Shown here: positions 24,028-36,528 of the stretch, one piece after another
Layout of the letters: each line of letters begins with the position of its first letter
Position numbering within the stretch: position 1 is the stretch's first letter
DNA from: Haberlea rhodopensis
Taxonomy: Eukaryota; Streptophyta; Magnoliopsida; Lamiales; Gesneriaceae
Assembly: GCA_907163345.1 (NCBI GenBank)
Contig: CAJQUN010000043.1
Coordinates: 1,302,001 to 1,366,000, forward strand
Direction: 5' to 3'
DNA length: 64,000 bases
Translations under genes and position numbers: made by a program
Notes under the pieces: generated by a model
The model's input: only the letters and a program-made list of their open reading frames with translations
Told to the model about the DNA's origin: nothing
The model's database searches: none

Positions 24028-26297
24028 TATAAGGTCCCCATGCCTTTAATCCATTATTAGTGTATTAACCCAAGCATTTAGTGCATGTGATTACAAATGT
24101 AAGGGAGAATCCCACTTGACATCATGACAAACCGTGCCAATAATAAAATTTCTTTACATTATTCCATATAATGTCTAGTTTCCCCCGACCAAGTACACAT
24201 ACGTATCATGCACCATTATAACACACTAACATGTTCTCAGTTCATTTAGCAATTCAATAAATAATTGCATGCATCAAATAAATGAAAAGAGAAAGGCCCT
24301 TGCCTTCTTTATACAACCCATATACACATCATAGTGCTCACATGCGAGCATCGAATAAGTATGCGTGTAACTAATGTATAAAGTATCATGCTCAATACCG
24401 TCGCTGGTACTTCGATCCCTGGAATCACCTCCATTCCATAGCTCGAGCTCAACTCCAAAGCCATCGATGTACCTAATTACCTGCCCCAACAGAGACAGCC
24501 CTCACATGGGGTGAGCATACCAATATCCCAATTCCAATAATCACAATAATACAATTCATAATTTACAACAATGTAAATTCTATGAAATACAAAATATACT
24601 CCCTGGATGGTATCATCCTCATCCGGGGTTTCCTGTACTGTCCCTGTTCTCAAAACACTGAAACCATTAAATTACCAAATGCCAGGTAATCATTACATTG
24701 ATTAACATATCCATTAGCTATATACCAATATCATAATCAATAGCATCAAATCATTAACAATGATTACAGATGTTCCATATATCTCACTCATGGTTCCAAA
24801 GTTCTATTCCATTGCTCGCTCTACAATAGCGGCATTTCATTCCCACGCATGCTCAACCAGTGGCGTCATAACCGATGTTTGCTCAAAGACAACGACATCC
24901 TAATCATTGCTCGCTCAAGAGCGGCACCATATGATTCCCAGTGCATATATATCCATTGTAGCAATTACCATAAACCATGCATATTCATATACATTTATTG
25001 CTAATACCATGTATCATGCATTCCCATACACATTCATTGCAATACAGTGTACCAAGCACTCAACAATTGCAATTATAGAAAAGGGCTATGCTCATACGTC
25101 ATACATACCTTATGATTCGTAGTTCAAGACAAAACACTGCCTCAGTCCCGAGGTCCGATGGAGGAATGTGCTAAACACAATTCAATAACTCATAATCAAT
25201 GAGTAATCCCAAATTCATATGCACAAGCATGAAATCCGACCCCAATCATCCCAACACGATGATTAAATAGTAAATGGTCGATAATCGCTCCCCAAAACCC
25301 GAGGGAGCACCCCAAAATCAATTTTCCAAAATCGCCCTACCGATCGATCGGTCACCACTACCGATCGATCGGTAACTGTTCATAAAATCAATTTAAGCTA
25401 CGGCTTTGCACCTATCGATCGGTCCGAGCTACCGATCGATCGCTAGCCACCCACCGATCAATCGGTCGCTCTTACCGATCGATCGCTAAAGACTGAAATA
25501 AACACCCATCGCTACGCACATGCACCGAACGATCGGTCCAAGCTACCGATCGATCGGTTGCTGTACGAACCCAAAAATCACCATTTTTAAAAGCTTGAAA
25601 ACCTCCACCATCATACCCAAACTTCCTCAAACTCGAAAATAACCACATACTAACATCCTAGTACACTTAACAAGGGTTATAATCCATTTAAACACAAAAC
25701 CCAAAAGATTTCAAGATTTTACAAAAATCTTCCAAAACCCAAAACTCAACCATTTTGCACAAAACCACAATCAAATCGAAGCTAAAGGCGAGGAGAAAAA
25801 GATTACCAGCCTTTCTTCAAGAAATCGAGCTCCCAAGACGAGCCCCCAACGATTGTTCCAAGAGGAGAAGAGGGGAAGGGTTTGGGGTGAGGGGAAAGAG
25901 GCGTGAGGGAGAGGAGAGAAGGAAATGATTCCGTAATGACGGAATACCAAGTCCATTTGGTATATATAGCACTCAGGCTCCAAAACACCAATACTTCCCC
26001 AACTACATCATGATTCATTAAAAATCATCTGTTTTCAAAAATTATCTCTCCAACTCAAATTCCATCTCCAGCCCCATTACAAAGTACTCCGGACCCCAGA
26101 TTCCACCAAAAACCAAATTCCAAAGTTATCGCCACGATGAGATTAAGATCACATCCCGTGGATCCAACGACTCCAAAAACTGGATTTAAAATTCCTGAGA
26201 GTCCCGAAACCGTAATTAATTCATAATTGCCACAATTAAAATCCTTTAAGGATTATTATCACACCGGGATTAACACTAATAATTCCCGGGTATCACA
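24028..26297 (-). repeat. 5' LTR of element F
   Basis: On the plus strand it runs from about TATAAGGTCCCC (24028, the TG end apparently mutated) to CCCGGGTATCACA (26297). It holds CTCGCTC...AGCGGCA modules (about 24810-24930) like those in the LTR of A, and a palindrome cluster at 25338-25560. The frames at 25771-26018 are LTR sequence. Confidence 0.65.
25338..25560. repeat. CGATCGATCG palindrome cluster in the F LTR
   Basis: About eight sites, mostly of the form ACCGATCGATCGGT with some decayed (ACCGATCAATCGGT, AACGATCGGT), spaced about 15-60 bp apart. Confidence 0.85.
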
Positions 26298-26689
26298 CTA
26301 ACATTCTTTTGGTTTTTACGGTTGTGTCCGTTTCGGCCATGGACCACTCTTGTTTCATAAGTGCTTTCCATCTTTAAAGCGGTCACACTTCGCACTTACG
26401 TATGTGATCTCTTAAAAGAGTATCCCACTATACACCAACATATACTTATATGTCTTAGGAATCATTAATGGTCTTTTTGTCTATCATCGTACCCTTTTTG
26501 TAGGCTACACCCATTGTCATATGAATGAGTTGGAGATAGATCTCCAAGGTGTTTATACAATCTCATAATTTAGTTTTCCCTTTGGAACATAGATCTTGGG
26601 ATCTACAGTCACAAAGGTTGGCTATCCACTACAAGATTTTAATTTTGAGGTTTTAACCTCATTCACCTCGATATACTTTTACAATATCT
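26298..26689. other. Probable 3' noncoding part of the copia relic
   Basis: Noncoding DNA between the F LTR terminus and the RNase H relic. The stretch reads like copia 3' noncoding or LTR DNA but no terminus could be fixed. Confidence 0.4.
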
Positions 26690-27700
26690 ATTGGTCAACC
26701 ATTCATAAGCGGATCCGCGGTTTTCTCAAATAACCAATTAATATTATGTCTATAGAGATCATTGTGATATGGTATTATGTCTACTATTTATATATAGAGA
26801 CTTACCTACTACTGTGTGCCCTTTCTACAGCACAATGGTTGTCACAATGTATAGGCACATGTTTTTTCCAACACGAAATTTCTTCTAAGAAACCTTGAAG
26901 CATTCGACCTCTTATCCAGTCTTATCAAGTGCAATGAACTTGATTTCATTGTGGATATATGCTTGATGAGAAGATTTCCACAACAAGGACTCTTTTCCAA
27001 TAGTAAAGTCATTTACATTTATGGATTTTGAGTCCTTCGTTATAACAATTTTGCTATTACTATGCCAACAAGAAATTTCCACATAACAAAACCATCGAAA
27101 CCCTCCGGCTTCTTCTCTTCTTTATCCAGCACTATGAATTCCGAATTAATTATGGATTGAGCTATACATTTTTTGTGTAAAGAATTTTCTTTGTTTCCTT
27201 TTCATGACACCAAAGCATTACCAATGGTTAACACAACCATTTTGTGTAAGATATCCAATTCATTTCAAGATATCTCGAGTTTCGAATTCTAAGCGTTGTA
27301 GCTTACAATATTTGGAACTATAATAAATTTTCGATTTTAACTTACAATTCACATTTTAAGTGCAATAATTCTTACAAAATCCAAGTTCAATATTTTATAT
27401 CTTACAAACTTGAATTTTAAGCGCAAAGCTTAAAAATTTGAAACTAGAATTGAACATGAGAATTCATCTTGGAAACTTCAATTCCAATTTTGACATCGTT
27501 GCATCAACATTCATCATGTCAAAATGTTTCATCAACATTTTCTTCGTTGTTTTGATGATCTCTATATTGCTTCCCATAATGAGCATATCATCAACTTACA
27601 AAGTATACTTACATATGCTTCATGTGTGTCACTTCACACTTGTTTTGACAACACAATTTTGTCAAATTTCTCATGTCATCACTTTGACACTTGTCATGAC
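26690..27700 (-). pseudogene. Ty1/copia RT and RNase H relic
   Basis: Minus-strand copia motifs occur in the right order. RT has VDDMLIMGSN at about 27560-27590, followed by KMLMKHFDMMNVD. RNase H has SEFIVLDK-like pieces at about 27140 and again (EIKFIALDK) at about 26930, then PIHCDNHCAVERA at about 26840, then TADPLMNG at about 26700. The repeated IVLDK/IALDK segment suggests a local duplication. All frames are broken. LTRs were not identified. Confidence 0.75.
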
Positions 27701-28799
27701 TTACTTCAGTTAAGCACCCCCACTATTTCAATATTCATAGGAAATTTTTTCCTCAACTCATACAGATTTCTGTTATTACCTAAGTGTGGTACTTAGGATA
27801 TGGTTGACCAATAGAATTTGTCGCCCCCACAATTTTGGATAATCTCGAGCTTATCAAGATTTCATTGGCGTTCACTTTTAAGTTTCAATTTCTAAGCGTT
27901 ATTTATTTATAAATCAAAATTCAAGATTTCATTGGCGTTCACTTTTAAGTTTCAATTTCTAAGCGTTATTTATTTATAAATCAAAATTCAAGATTTCATT
28001 TTTTGCAAACTTTTACTTAAGCGCGCTTTCCTTACAAAATTTGAATTTTACAACACTCTCGAGTAAGATTCACTATTTATATTTTAAGCGTCCAAACTTA
28101 GAAAACTTGAATTCAAGATTAAATATCAAAATTCAAGATTTAATTTCTTGCAAATTTTTGACTTAAGAGCGCTTTGCTTACAAACTTTGAACTTATACAA
28201 TACTCTCGAGTAAATCACTATTTGCATTTTTAAGCTTCCAAACTTGAATTCAAGATTAAATATCTTGCAAGTTGAAGTCTTAAGCGTAAAATGCTTATAC
28301 AACACAAAAATAGAATCAACTCACAATACATCATTGCAAAACTCATTTGTTTTATTGGTCTTCAACATCATTCTTATAGTGTTCAAAGACTTTCATGACT
28401 TTGTATTTGGTTCGAAGCAAATATCTGCAATAACCAATAACATAATACATCATTTGTTTCACATAGTTTGCACAAACTTTCGATCACAAGCATCATTGCG
28501 AGGCACTTCTAGAGATGTTACATTTCATTCATCAAATGGAATGATGATTGTTAACTTATCCTCTACAAGTCCACACTTATGTTTTAAGTTAATTTCAACA
28601 AAAATAATATTTTTAACATTACAAATTTGCATAGTGAATTAAGATTTACATGATTTAAACAATCAGGCCACAAATCACAAGATTCAATCAAATAAGTACT
28701 AATATAATTTTATTGTTTTCATATACGTATAATCGTCTTTACATTCAATCGAAAAACATTCTTTATATAACCTTTTTCTTCAAACACTAAGTTTGTTTC
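27701..28799. repeat. AT-rich local repeats, including a 67-bp tandem duplication
   Basis: An exact 67-bp unit starting CAAGATTTCATTGGCG occurs at 27855-27921 and 27922-27988, followed by a partial third copy. Related CTTACAAA...GAATTTTAAGCG phrases recur from 27290 to 28300. The 132-codon plus-strand frame at 28244-28642 has no recognised domain. This may be the upstream part of the copia relic. Confidence 0.6.
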
Positions 28800-30067
28800 T
28801 AATAAGTATCATTTTTACACTTATTTTGCTATGAATTTATATGTATTTTTTTATGATTCTTAGACGATATTATGCGCTTTTGAGTTGTTTTTGTATGTTC
28901 CAGGAATAAAGGTCTAAATGCATAAAAGTGGAGAAAATGAGACAATTGAGGATGAAAAAGGACCAAACCGAGCGAAAACGTCGAAGAAAGGAAGAAAACT
29001 AAAAGGAAGAAATTTTATACGCGTGATTGTTCGGTCATATATGTGCGATAGATCGGTCGAGGCAGAAAAATTCAAAAATGAGAATTAATGCCGGGTGTCC
29101 GATCGGGGCCAACGGTAGAACGATCGGTATGACAATGTTTTTGGAAATTATTTTCTTTTAGAGGTTGAGTCCAACAAGGACACTTCCATATACCTCATCC
29201 ACTATTTAAGGCTGGTCTTTCACGAAAATTGGGAGTTTTGGCACACATTTTATCGACCTAACATTAGCTTCCGTCATGTTCCACACCTTTACACCTCAAG
29301 CCATTGAAGAACAATTCCAATTCACGGGACGACGCAGCGACGGAAGGAGTCATCACCTCGTGTAATTTCGTATTTCTATACTGAGTTCTTCTTTATTTTC
29401 AGATTTTTAATGTTTAAATTCTTGTTAGACATATTTTTACATTATTATTTGAGTATGATTATTGGCTAAATTTTGCTATCAAGACTAGGGGATCCCATTT
29501 TGAACCCATGATTTAGATAACAGTTTTGATTACCTTTGAATGATTAAATACATTGTAATTGTCTTTACCATACGATATTGAAATACAACACAATAAATTA
29601 GGCCATTGATTTTAGACTGAGACTAACCATGTAAAATATAGCATACATGTGATATCAATAGATTAACCAAAATCTAAGGCTAGAAGTTTTCATAAGCATT
29701 TGCGATATTGAGTGTTAAATGAGTGCATGATCATTGCCTTGTCACATCTTAATATTAGTTTAATATAGCTTGACCATAGTATATTGGATAATTTAGGAAA
29801 ACTCGTCACCTTAGAACGTAGGTTTTAAATCATAACTATTAAAAGAATAGTGGGGGATTATATGGGTGAACCGAAGTCTTGATAATTGTCTCTACTGATT
29901 TTCTTCATTTTATGTTGCTTGTTTGGGTTGGATACTGTTCTTGTTTTATTTTAAGTTAGTTTGCAATCAATATTTGTAGGTTAAATATAGTAAAACTAAA
30001 GGAATTTGGTACTTGCTTTCTAGTATCTGTGTGTACGATATCCAGACTTCCATCTGCTATATTAAAA
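28800..30067 (+). repeat. Degenerate 5' LTR of Athila element E
   Basis: Resembles the sense strand of the LTR of D: GATATTATGC...TTCCAGGAATAAAGGTCTAAAT matches GATATTATGC...TTTCAGGAAATTAGACC. Decayed GATCGGTCG and CGATCGG sites lie at about 29030-29130. The left boundary is approximate. The right end stops at the junction with the truncated LTR of A. Confidence 0.55.
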
Positions 30068-30447
30068 CTGGGGATTGTAAAAAGTGATAGAAAAAGTGGC
30101 GTAGTGGGGTATAAGTGTTATAATTAAAACATGTACCCAAAAATTTAGCATGATGTATAAAATACCCCAACATGATATTTTAAAAGCATTTACCAAAATG
30201 CACCAAAACCTCAATTAAATCCATGCTTTCCAAATAATTAACAACCAACACGAATAAACCATGTTAATACCCAATTTCCCAACATGCACATCATGCACCC
30301 TGAAATGCATTACCAGGTCACGCCCACCTTGTGACTAAGCATTTCGTCATTATAATTAATTCCAACACATTAATTAATTAACACCATAAATAATCACATA
30401 ATCATAATTAATGCCCAAATGCAATTAATTATTTCGGGGATATCACA
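30068..30447 (-). repeat. Truncated 3' LTR of element A
   Basis: Matches 45243-45622 with about six substitutions and two 1-base gaps. It starts (minus sense) TGTGATATCCCCGAAAT and is cut after about 380 of roughly 2000 bp at the junction with the LTR of E. Confidence 0.85.
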
Positions 30448-30461
30448 ATACTCCCCTACTT
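30448..30461 (-). other. Polypurine tract of element A
   Basis: Minus strand TAAGTAGGGGAGTAT immediately before the 3' LTR, downstream of the conserved phrase TTTCGAGGACGAAAT that is also found in B and C. Confidence 0.75.
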
Positions 30462-30516
30462 ATAAGATTTCGTCCTCGAAATCGCATGCACTTACCCAAA
30501 TGAAACTAAACATAAA

Positions 30517-33500
30517 TCACATACCAGAAAATAATTCCAGGTAATGCTGCACCATATGCCACTCCGTCTCCCACGTGGCCTCCTCGACACCCCTGCGATC
30601 CCACTGAACTTTAATCATAGTTATCACTTTGCTCCGAAGTCTGCGGTCTGCTCGATCCAGAATTCTAACAGGCCGTTCCACATAAGATACATTGGATTCT
30701 AACTGAACCTCGGAAGGTTGCAACCCATGAGACGGATACGGCTCATACTTCCGCAACATAGACACATGGAACACATCATGTATACCAGACAAAGAAGGTG
30801 GCAAGGCCAGTCGGTAAGCTAAGCTGCCAATGCGCTGCAAGATCTTGTACGGCCCAACATACCTCGGAGACAGTTTCCCGCGCATTCCAAATCGCACAAC
30901 ACCTCTGAAAGGTGAGATTTTCAAAAAGACCTTATCCCCCAACTGAAATTCTAACGGTCGCCGCCGTTTATTAGCATAAGCTGCCTGTCTGTCCTGGGCT
31001 GCTTTCATTTTCTGCCTTATCACCTTTACCTTCTCTTCCATTTCCCGAACTAATTCTGGTCCTCCGACCGATTTACGATCCAAGTCATCCCAACACAAGG
31101 GTGATCTACATCGTCTGCCATAAAGGGCCTCAAAAGGAGCCATCTGAATGCTTGCCTGGTAGCTATTATTATAAGAGAACTCTACCAAGGCCACTGAATC
31201 CTATCATGAAGTATCAAACTCCAATACACATGCCCTCAACATGTCCTCGAGCGTTTGGATAGTACGCTCGGTCTGGCGATCCGTTTGGTGATGATATGTT
31301 GTGCTCAACCTTACCTCGGTTCCCAAGGCTGACTGAAGACCCTCCCAAAAATGAGACGTGAATCGTGGATCTCGATCCGACACTATAGAAATAGGGATCC
31401 CGTGCAATCTTACCACATCTCGAACATATAACTGAGCCATCCTCAAGTAGGTGAAGGTCATACCATAGGGAATGAAATGAGCTACTTTGGTCAATCTGTC
31501 CACAATCACCCAAATGGCATCAAAACCCGAGGCACTCCTCTGCAAGTGGGTCACAAAGTCCATGGATATGTGCTCCCACTTCCATTTTGGTATCTCCAAA
31601 CTCTTCAACTCACCACCAGGTCTCTGTCTCTCTGCCTTAACCTGCTGGCAGATCAAGCACCTCTTAACTAAAGCAACGACATCACACTTCATCCTCTTAA
31701 CTAAGCCTGCTACTATGAGCTCGCTCCAAGATCCCTCTACGCAACTACGGCGTACTCGGAACCACCCAACGACTACCCAATCTCAAGGATCCGTCCTCAG
31801 CCACTCTGAACTTTGATGGCTGTCCAAGATGTACTAGTGATGACCATCTCTGAATCTCATCATCTGCCTTCTGAGTTCTCCGGATATTCTCATAAATATC
31901 TGGCTCCGCTAATAAGGTCGACACACGTACCGGCGATGTATCCACCTCAAAATCATAGCCCAGATGGCAATAGGAAGTCATCATAGCCGTTATACACATG
32001 GCGTCCTCAGCAGTACTCTTCACCTTCCGACTCAAGGCGTCTACTGTTAAGTTTACTTTTCCAGGATGGTACTCTATCTCACAGTCATAGTCCTTTAGTA
32101 AATCCATCCATCTCCTCTACCGCATATTCAACTCCTCCTGAGTAAACAAGTACTTCAGGCTCTTGTGATCCGTGTAAATGGTAAACAACGTACCATATAA
32201 GTAATGCCTCCAGATCTTCAGGGCAAAAATAATAGCCGCCAACTCCAAGTCATGGACTGGATATCTAGTCTCATGCGGCTTCAACTGCCTCGATGCATAC
32301 GCTACCACATGTTTATCTTGCATCAATACACACCCAAGGCCCTGAAGTGATGCATCGGTATAAAGAACAAACCTTGTGTTCTCCGTAGGAATCACCAACA
32401 CAGGTGCCGTCTTCAACCGGTGTTTCAACTCTTGGAAGCTCTCCTCACAAGCCTCAGACCAAAAGAATGGTACTCCCTTTTGGGTCAACTGAGTCAACAA
32501 CTTGGCGATCTTTGAAAATCCCTCGACGAAGCATCGATAATAACCGGCCAAACCAAGAAAGCTCCGTATCTCGGGTACAGAAGTGGGTGCAGCCCACTCC
32601 ATCACAGCCTCTATCTTTCTGGGATCCACCGATATCCCACTGCTAGATATAACATGCCCCAAGAACACCACACTGCTTAACCATAACTCACACTTGCTGA
32701 GCTTGGCAAATAACTGATTATCCCTAAGGATTTGGAGCACTGTTCTCAAGTGTTTCACGTGCTCTTTCTCACTCCGAGAGTAGATGAGTATGTCGTCAAT
32801 AAACACTATGACAAACTGGTCAAGATATGGTTGAAACACTCTGTTCATCAAGCTCATAAAGACATCCGGGGCGTTCGTCACATCGAACGGCATAACTAGG
32901 AGCTCGTAGTGCCCATACCGAGTCCGAAATGCTGTCTTCTGCACATCCTCCTCCCTGACCCATATTTGATGGTAACCTGATCTCAAGTCAATCTTGCTGT
33001 ATAACTTAGTGCCCTGCAATTGATCAAATAAATCGTCAATTCTTGGGAGAGGATACTTGTTCTTCACCGTGGCCTTATTCAGTTGCCGGTAATCGATGCA
33101 CAACCGCATCGAACCATCCTTCTTTTTCACAAAGAGAACTGGTGCGCCCCATGGCGATACGCTAGGGCGTATATATCCTTTGTCAAGGAGTTCCTGCAAC
33201 TGCTCCTTCAATTCCCTTAACTCCGCCGGTGCCATCCTGTAAGGGGCACGAGAGATAGCGGATGTCCCCAGTAATAACTCAATCCCAAACTCGACTTCTC
33301 TAGCCGGTGGGAATCCTGGGATCTCATCCGGGAACACATCAGCAAACTCTGCTACCACGGGTACAACCTCCACCCTCAATTCTTTATTCTTTCCCGTCGT
33401 GTCCACGACATAGATAAGATAGCCCGTGTGACCACGTTCCAACAACTGGGACATTTTGATCACTGATATCAATGGAATTTTCGCACGAGAGCCGTTTCCA

Positions 33501-34171
33501 TAGAAAGTACACTGTATTCCCATATCAGATCTGAACCGAACCATTCTCTGTCGACAGTCCACGACTGCCTGATATATGTTCAGAATGTCGATGCCCACAA
33601 TGCAATCGAAGTCTGACATACCCAACACGATCAAATCTGCCTTCAACTCGTTGCCCTCAAAATAAATGAGGCAATCCGCAAGAAACTGATCAGCAACAAC
33701 ATTTCTTCCGGTGGTTGTCGAGACCATAAGAGGTGTGGGTAACGAAGAAGTGCACATATGGTGTCTCTCCACAAAGCCAACAGATACAAAAGAGTGGGAG
33801 GCACCTGTATCTATCAAAATAAAAGAAGGGTGCGTAAATAAATGGCACGTACCAGCGATCACCTCCTCTGGGGCTGCCTGGGCCTGCTCTCTAGCCAGTG
33901 CATACACTTGTCCCTGGGACGGTCCCACTGTATGACCTCCCGATGGTCGAGGCATAATCTGCTGCCTCTCATGCACTGTCCTATCATCAAATCTCGGCCT
34001 ATTCATCTGGAAGTCTGGCTGTCCTCCCCGAGTGGGGCAATACCGAGAGATATGGCCCATCTTACCACAACTGTAACAAGCTGGGCAGTTGATCGATGAG
34101 TGTGGCCCTCCACAATTGTCACACCTTGTTTCCCCCGTTCTATTCACTTGCATGGGTCCCCGGTTGGCCAA
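30517..34171 (-). pseudogene. Tekay-like pol of element A
   Basis: The 684-codon piece 32117-34171 carries the CYSCGKMGHISRYC zinc knuckle, protease LIDTGASHSF, RT with KKDGSMRLCIDYRQLN and FIDDILIYSRS, and RNase H LYTDASLQGLGCVLM. The downstream pieces 31745-32107, 31204-31692 and 30517-31194 hold the rest of RNase H, the integrase zinc finger CLICQQVKAERQ, the catalytic core (MDFVTHL, IVSDRDPRFTSHFW), the GPY region GPYKILQRIGSLAYRLALP and the chromodomain ending EATWETEWHMVQHYLELF. Breaks are an in-frame stop at about 32117, a frameshift near 31720 and two adjacent stops near 31203, where TCA-TGA-TAG replaces an expected SWQ. Otherwise well preserved; not translatable as one protein. Confidence 0.92.
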
Positions 34172-34192
34172 TAGATTGTTCTTCCTATTCTC

Positions 34193-34995
34193 CTATTTCC
34201 GGTTAAAAGATTTCTTCCCACTGAACCGAGAGGATGAAGAAGCACCACGAGGCTTAAATGACACCCCTCGTGGCCTCAAGCTATCGGTAACTTGCCTTTG
34301 CGGTGGCACATGTGGGGGTACAGCCTTAGGATAGGCCCCAACTCCAATCTCTGCCAGTTCTGCTCTCGTAAGAGCATCATTGAAAGAAGTTGGGTTGTTG
34401 GTGATAACCCGGTCAAACAGTTCCGATCGCAACCCCTTCAAGAAGTGCCTCATCTTTGCATGTCCGTTTGTGGCAATACGAGGGACATACCTCAACAGTG
34501 AAGAATAGTGCATGGCATAGTTTGACACAGTCATGCCTCCTTGCTTCAAGTTTGTGAACTCATCCTCCTTCATCTGTCTCGCAGCAGCAGAAAATACCGG
34601 TTTAGAAATCGGGTCCTGAAGAGAGTCCAATCAATCAACATACCCTGAGCCCTCAATTCCATCACCGTCGTCTTCCACCACATGGAAGGCTTCTTTGCTA
34701 GTTGGAACTCCACCAACCTCAGCCATGCCGTCCTAGCACAAGGAGTGGACACAAATATCTGCTCCAGCCTCTCAAGCCACTCCTCAGCTTCTTCCCCAGT
34801 CTCTGTCCCCTCAAATCGTGGCGGGTGGAAAGTCAGGAATTGAGTCAGACTTAGCTCCCCAGGTAGTAACAGCTGAGCTACCGGTTCCACACCCACAGCC
34901 GGTGGAGGTAAAGGATTTGTCTGACCAATACTTGCATTCACGCTTCCAACATCCCCTACCTCTTCATCGAGGTTCCCCAAGTTCATAGCTGCCAT
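34193..34995 (-). pseudogene. Tekay-like gag of element A
   Basis: The likely start is the ATG at 34995 (MAAMNLGN), four codons inside the longest frame, by comparison with the gag start of B. The first frame includes EEWLERLEQIFVSTPC and the capsid-type MWWKT segment. A frameshift near 34600 moves into 34193-34630 (DEFTNLKQGGMTVSNYA, LKGLRSELFDRV), which ends at an in-frame TAG at 34193. Beyond it the same frame continues into the zinc knuckle and pol, so gag and pol were originally a single frame, as is usual for Tekay elements. Confidence 0.88.
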
Positions 34996-35190
34996 GCTGT
35001 AACACAAGGGTTAACAACAATTCCAAAACAATACATATGCTATACCGTTAGATAACATGAATGATAATAAGCATGTTAGTATAACAATTTTATACACCAA
35101 TATGCACCACATGCATAAACATGCCCAAATGTAACCACCTAGCCAACCATGCTAAGGCTACCCTTCACTCATTCCTTGGTTCTCTAACCA

Positions 35191-35204
35191 CTGCTCTGAT
35201 ACCA
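35191..35204 (-). promoter_or_regulatory. Primer-binding site of element A (tRNA-Met type)
   Basis: Minus strand TGGTATCAGAGCAG, four bases after the 5' LTR. Complementary to the 3' end of initiator tRNA-Met. Confidence 0.9.
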
Positions 35205-35208
35205 ATAA

Positions 35209-36528
35209 TGTAAGGACCCTAGTTCCTTAAGTGCGTATTAAAGACATAATTAGAGCTAACATGCATTATCAGAGTATAAAAGTTGATGTTGAGACCTTGA
35301 GCCTTAAGAATTACATGCCAAGTTAAGGACTATCAAATGGATTACTTACATTCTCTAACAAATGAATGTTATTCACTATAGCTTTACACTACTCCTAGAG
35401 TAGACACTATACAAAATAATCATGTCCTTCCTTATCAAAAGCGTTCTTCACAAGCTCACCGCCCCATCCCGCCTTAGCCCCTTTATCATGCCAAAATGTA
35501 CCTACAAGGACAACCCCCAAAACATGAGCATAATATAATCCATATTCAACACAATATGAATATAAGGCGTAAATGCATAAACCGTACTAAAACACTTCCT
35601 GTTTTTCCCATGCATTTTAAACGCCCCATTTTCGGTTGCCCATGTACCATAACTCATGAGTATAGTCAATAGATTAATTAATGGTTCTACACATGTCATG
35701 ACATAACACCATTTCATTATCACCAATCACTAATCCCTAGTCTGTTATAATAGTGTATTTTAATGCACCTCGTTTATCATGACAGCGGCACTAATACCCC
35801 TCGCTTCGACATATTAGCGGCATTGAATAACCTCGCGCAAATGCGACATGCGGCAATACCCTCGCTTCAACATTTGGCGGCAAATATTCTTTCCTCGCTA
35901 CAATATGACAGCGGCAAGTATTCTATCATCGCTTCAAGTGACAACGGCAAAGCATTAAAATCATCACTCTATATAACCATGACTCATGGGATGTTCACAA
36001 AACAATCATCATATACATATGCAATCATAATGCATAATTCAACATGTATTTGCATCCACAATGCACAATTCCATATATACTTGCACCCACAATGCATATT
36101 TAAGTGAGTATATAAGATACATGTACCGTTGGGTGCTCGTACGTCTCTCTACGTACCTTTCCAAAAGTAGGATTTTATATGATTCACTTCCTTGGTTGTG
36201 TCGCCACCTGGGATGGTTCTACACACACAAACCAATATTAGAACCCAATAATAGTCCAATACAAAAATCCCACAAAAATAACCAAAAACACACTTTTTGG
36301 TGACTCGCGATCGATCGCCGCAAGGCCCCGATCGATCGCGAGATCACACTGTCCGAACATAAATTTTTCTGCACTCGGCACTCGTCGATCGATCGCCAAG
36401 CTCTTCTGGAGCGCACTGGTTGCGCGCGATCGATCGCTCACTTCGGGCGATCGATCGTCGCTGCCTGTGCTTCAAAAACCACCATTTTTGCACCATATTT
36501 TCTTCCCCAACTTCACCAACGCATATAC
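35209..36528 (-). repeat. 5' LTR of element A, part 1 (promoter-distal)
   Basis: Begins TGTAAGGACCC on the plus strand and is interrupted at 36528 by element B. It holds several CTCGCTTC...AGCGGCAA modules (about 35780-35950) and a CGATCGATCG cluster (36303-36456). The TATAC at 36524-36528 is the target site duplicated by B. Confidence 0.85.
36303..36456. repeat. CGATCGATCG palindrome cluster in the A LTR
   Basis: Five sites with flanks such as CGCGATCGATCGCC, CCGATCGATCGCG and GGGCGATCGATCGTC. Confidence 0.85.

Larger units (their letters stand above)
21600..26297 (-). mobile_element. Element F: rearranged Tekay-like chromovirus remnant
   Basis: A minus-strand gypsy fragment. Its 5' LTR (24028-26297) is fused directly to the middle of RT, so primer site, gag, protease and the N-terminal half of RT are missing. 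RT C-terminus, RNase H, integrase and chromodomain follow in degraded form. No 3' LTR is found downstream of the chromodomain; sequence below about 21600 is unrelated. No target duplication can be assigned. Confidence 0.75.

Noticed and set aside
25771..26018. Two overlapping 70-codon frames resembling a small secreted protein
   Set aside because: They are inside the LTR of F and overlap in different frames with no domain.
31477..34334. Plus-strand frames of 64-109 codons across element A
   Set aside because: They are shadows of gag-pol on the opposite strand.
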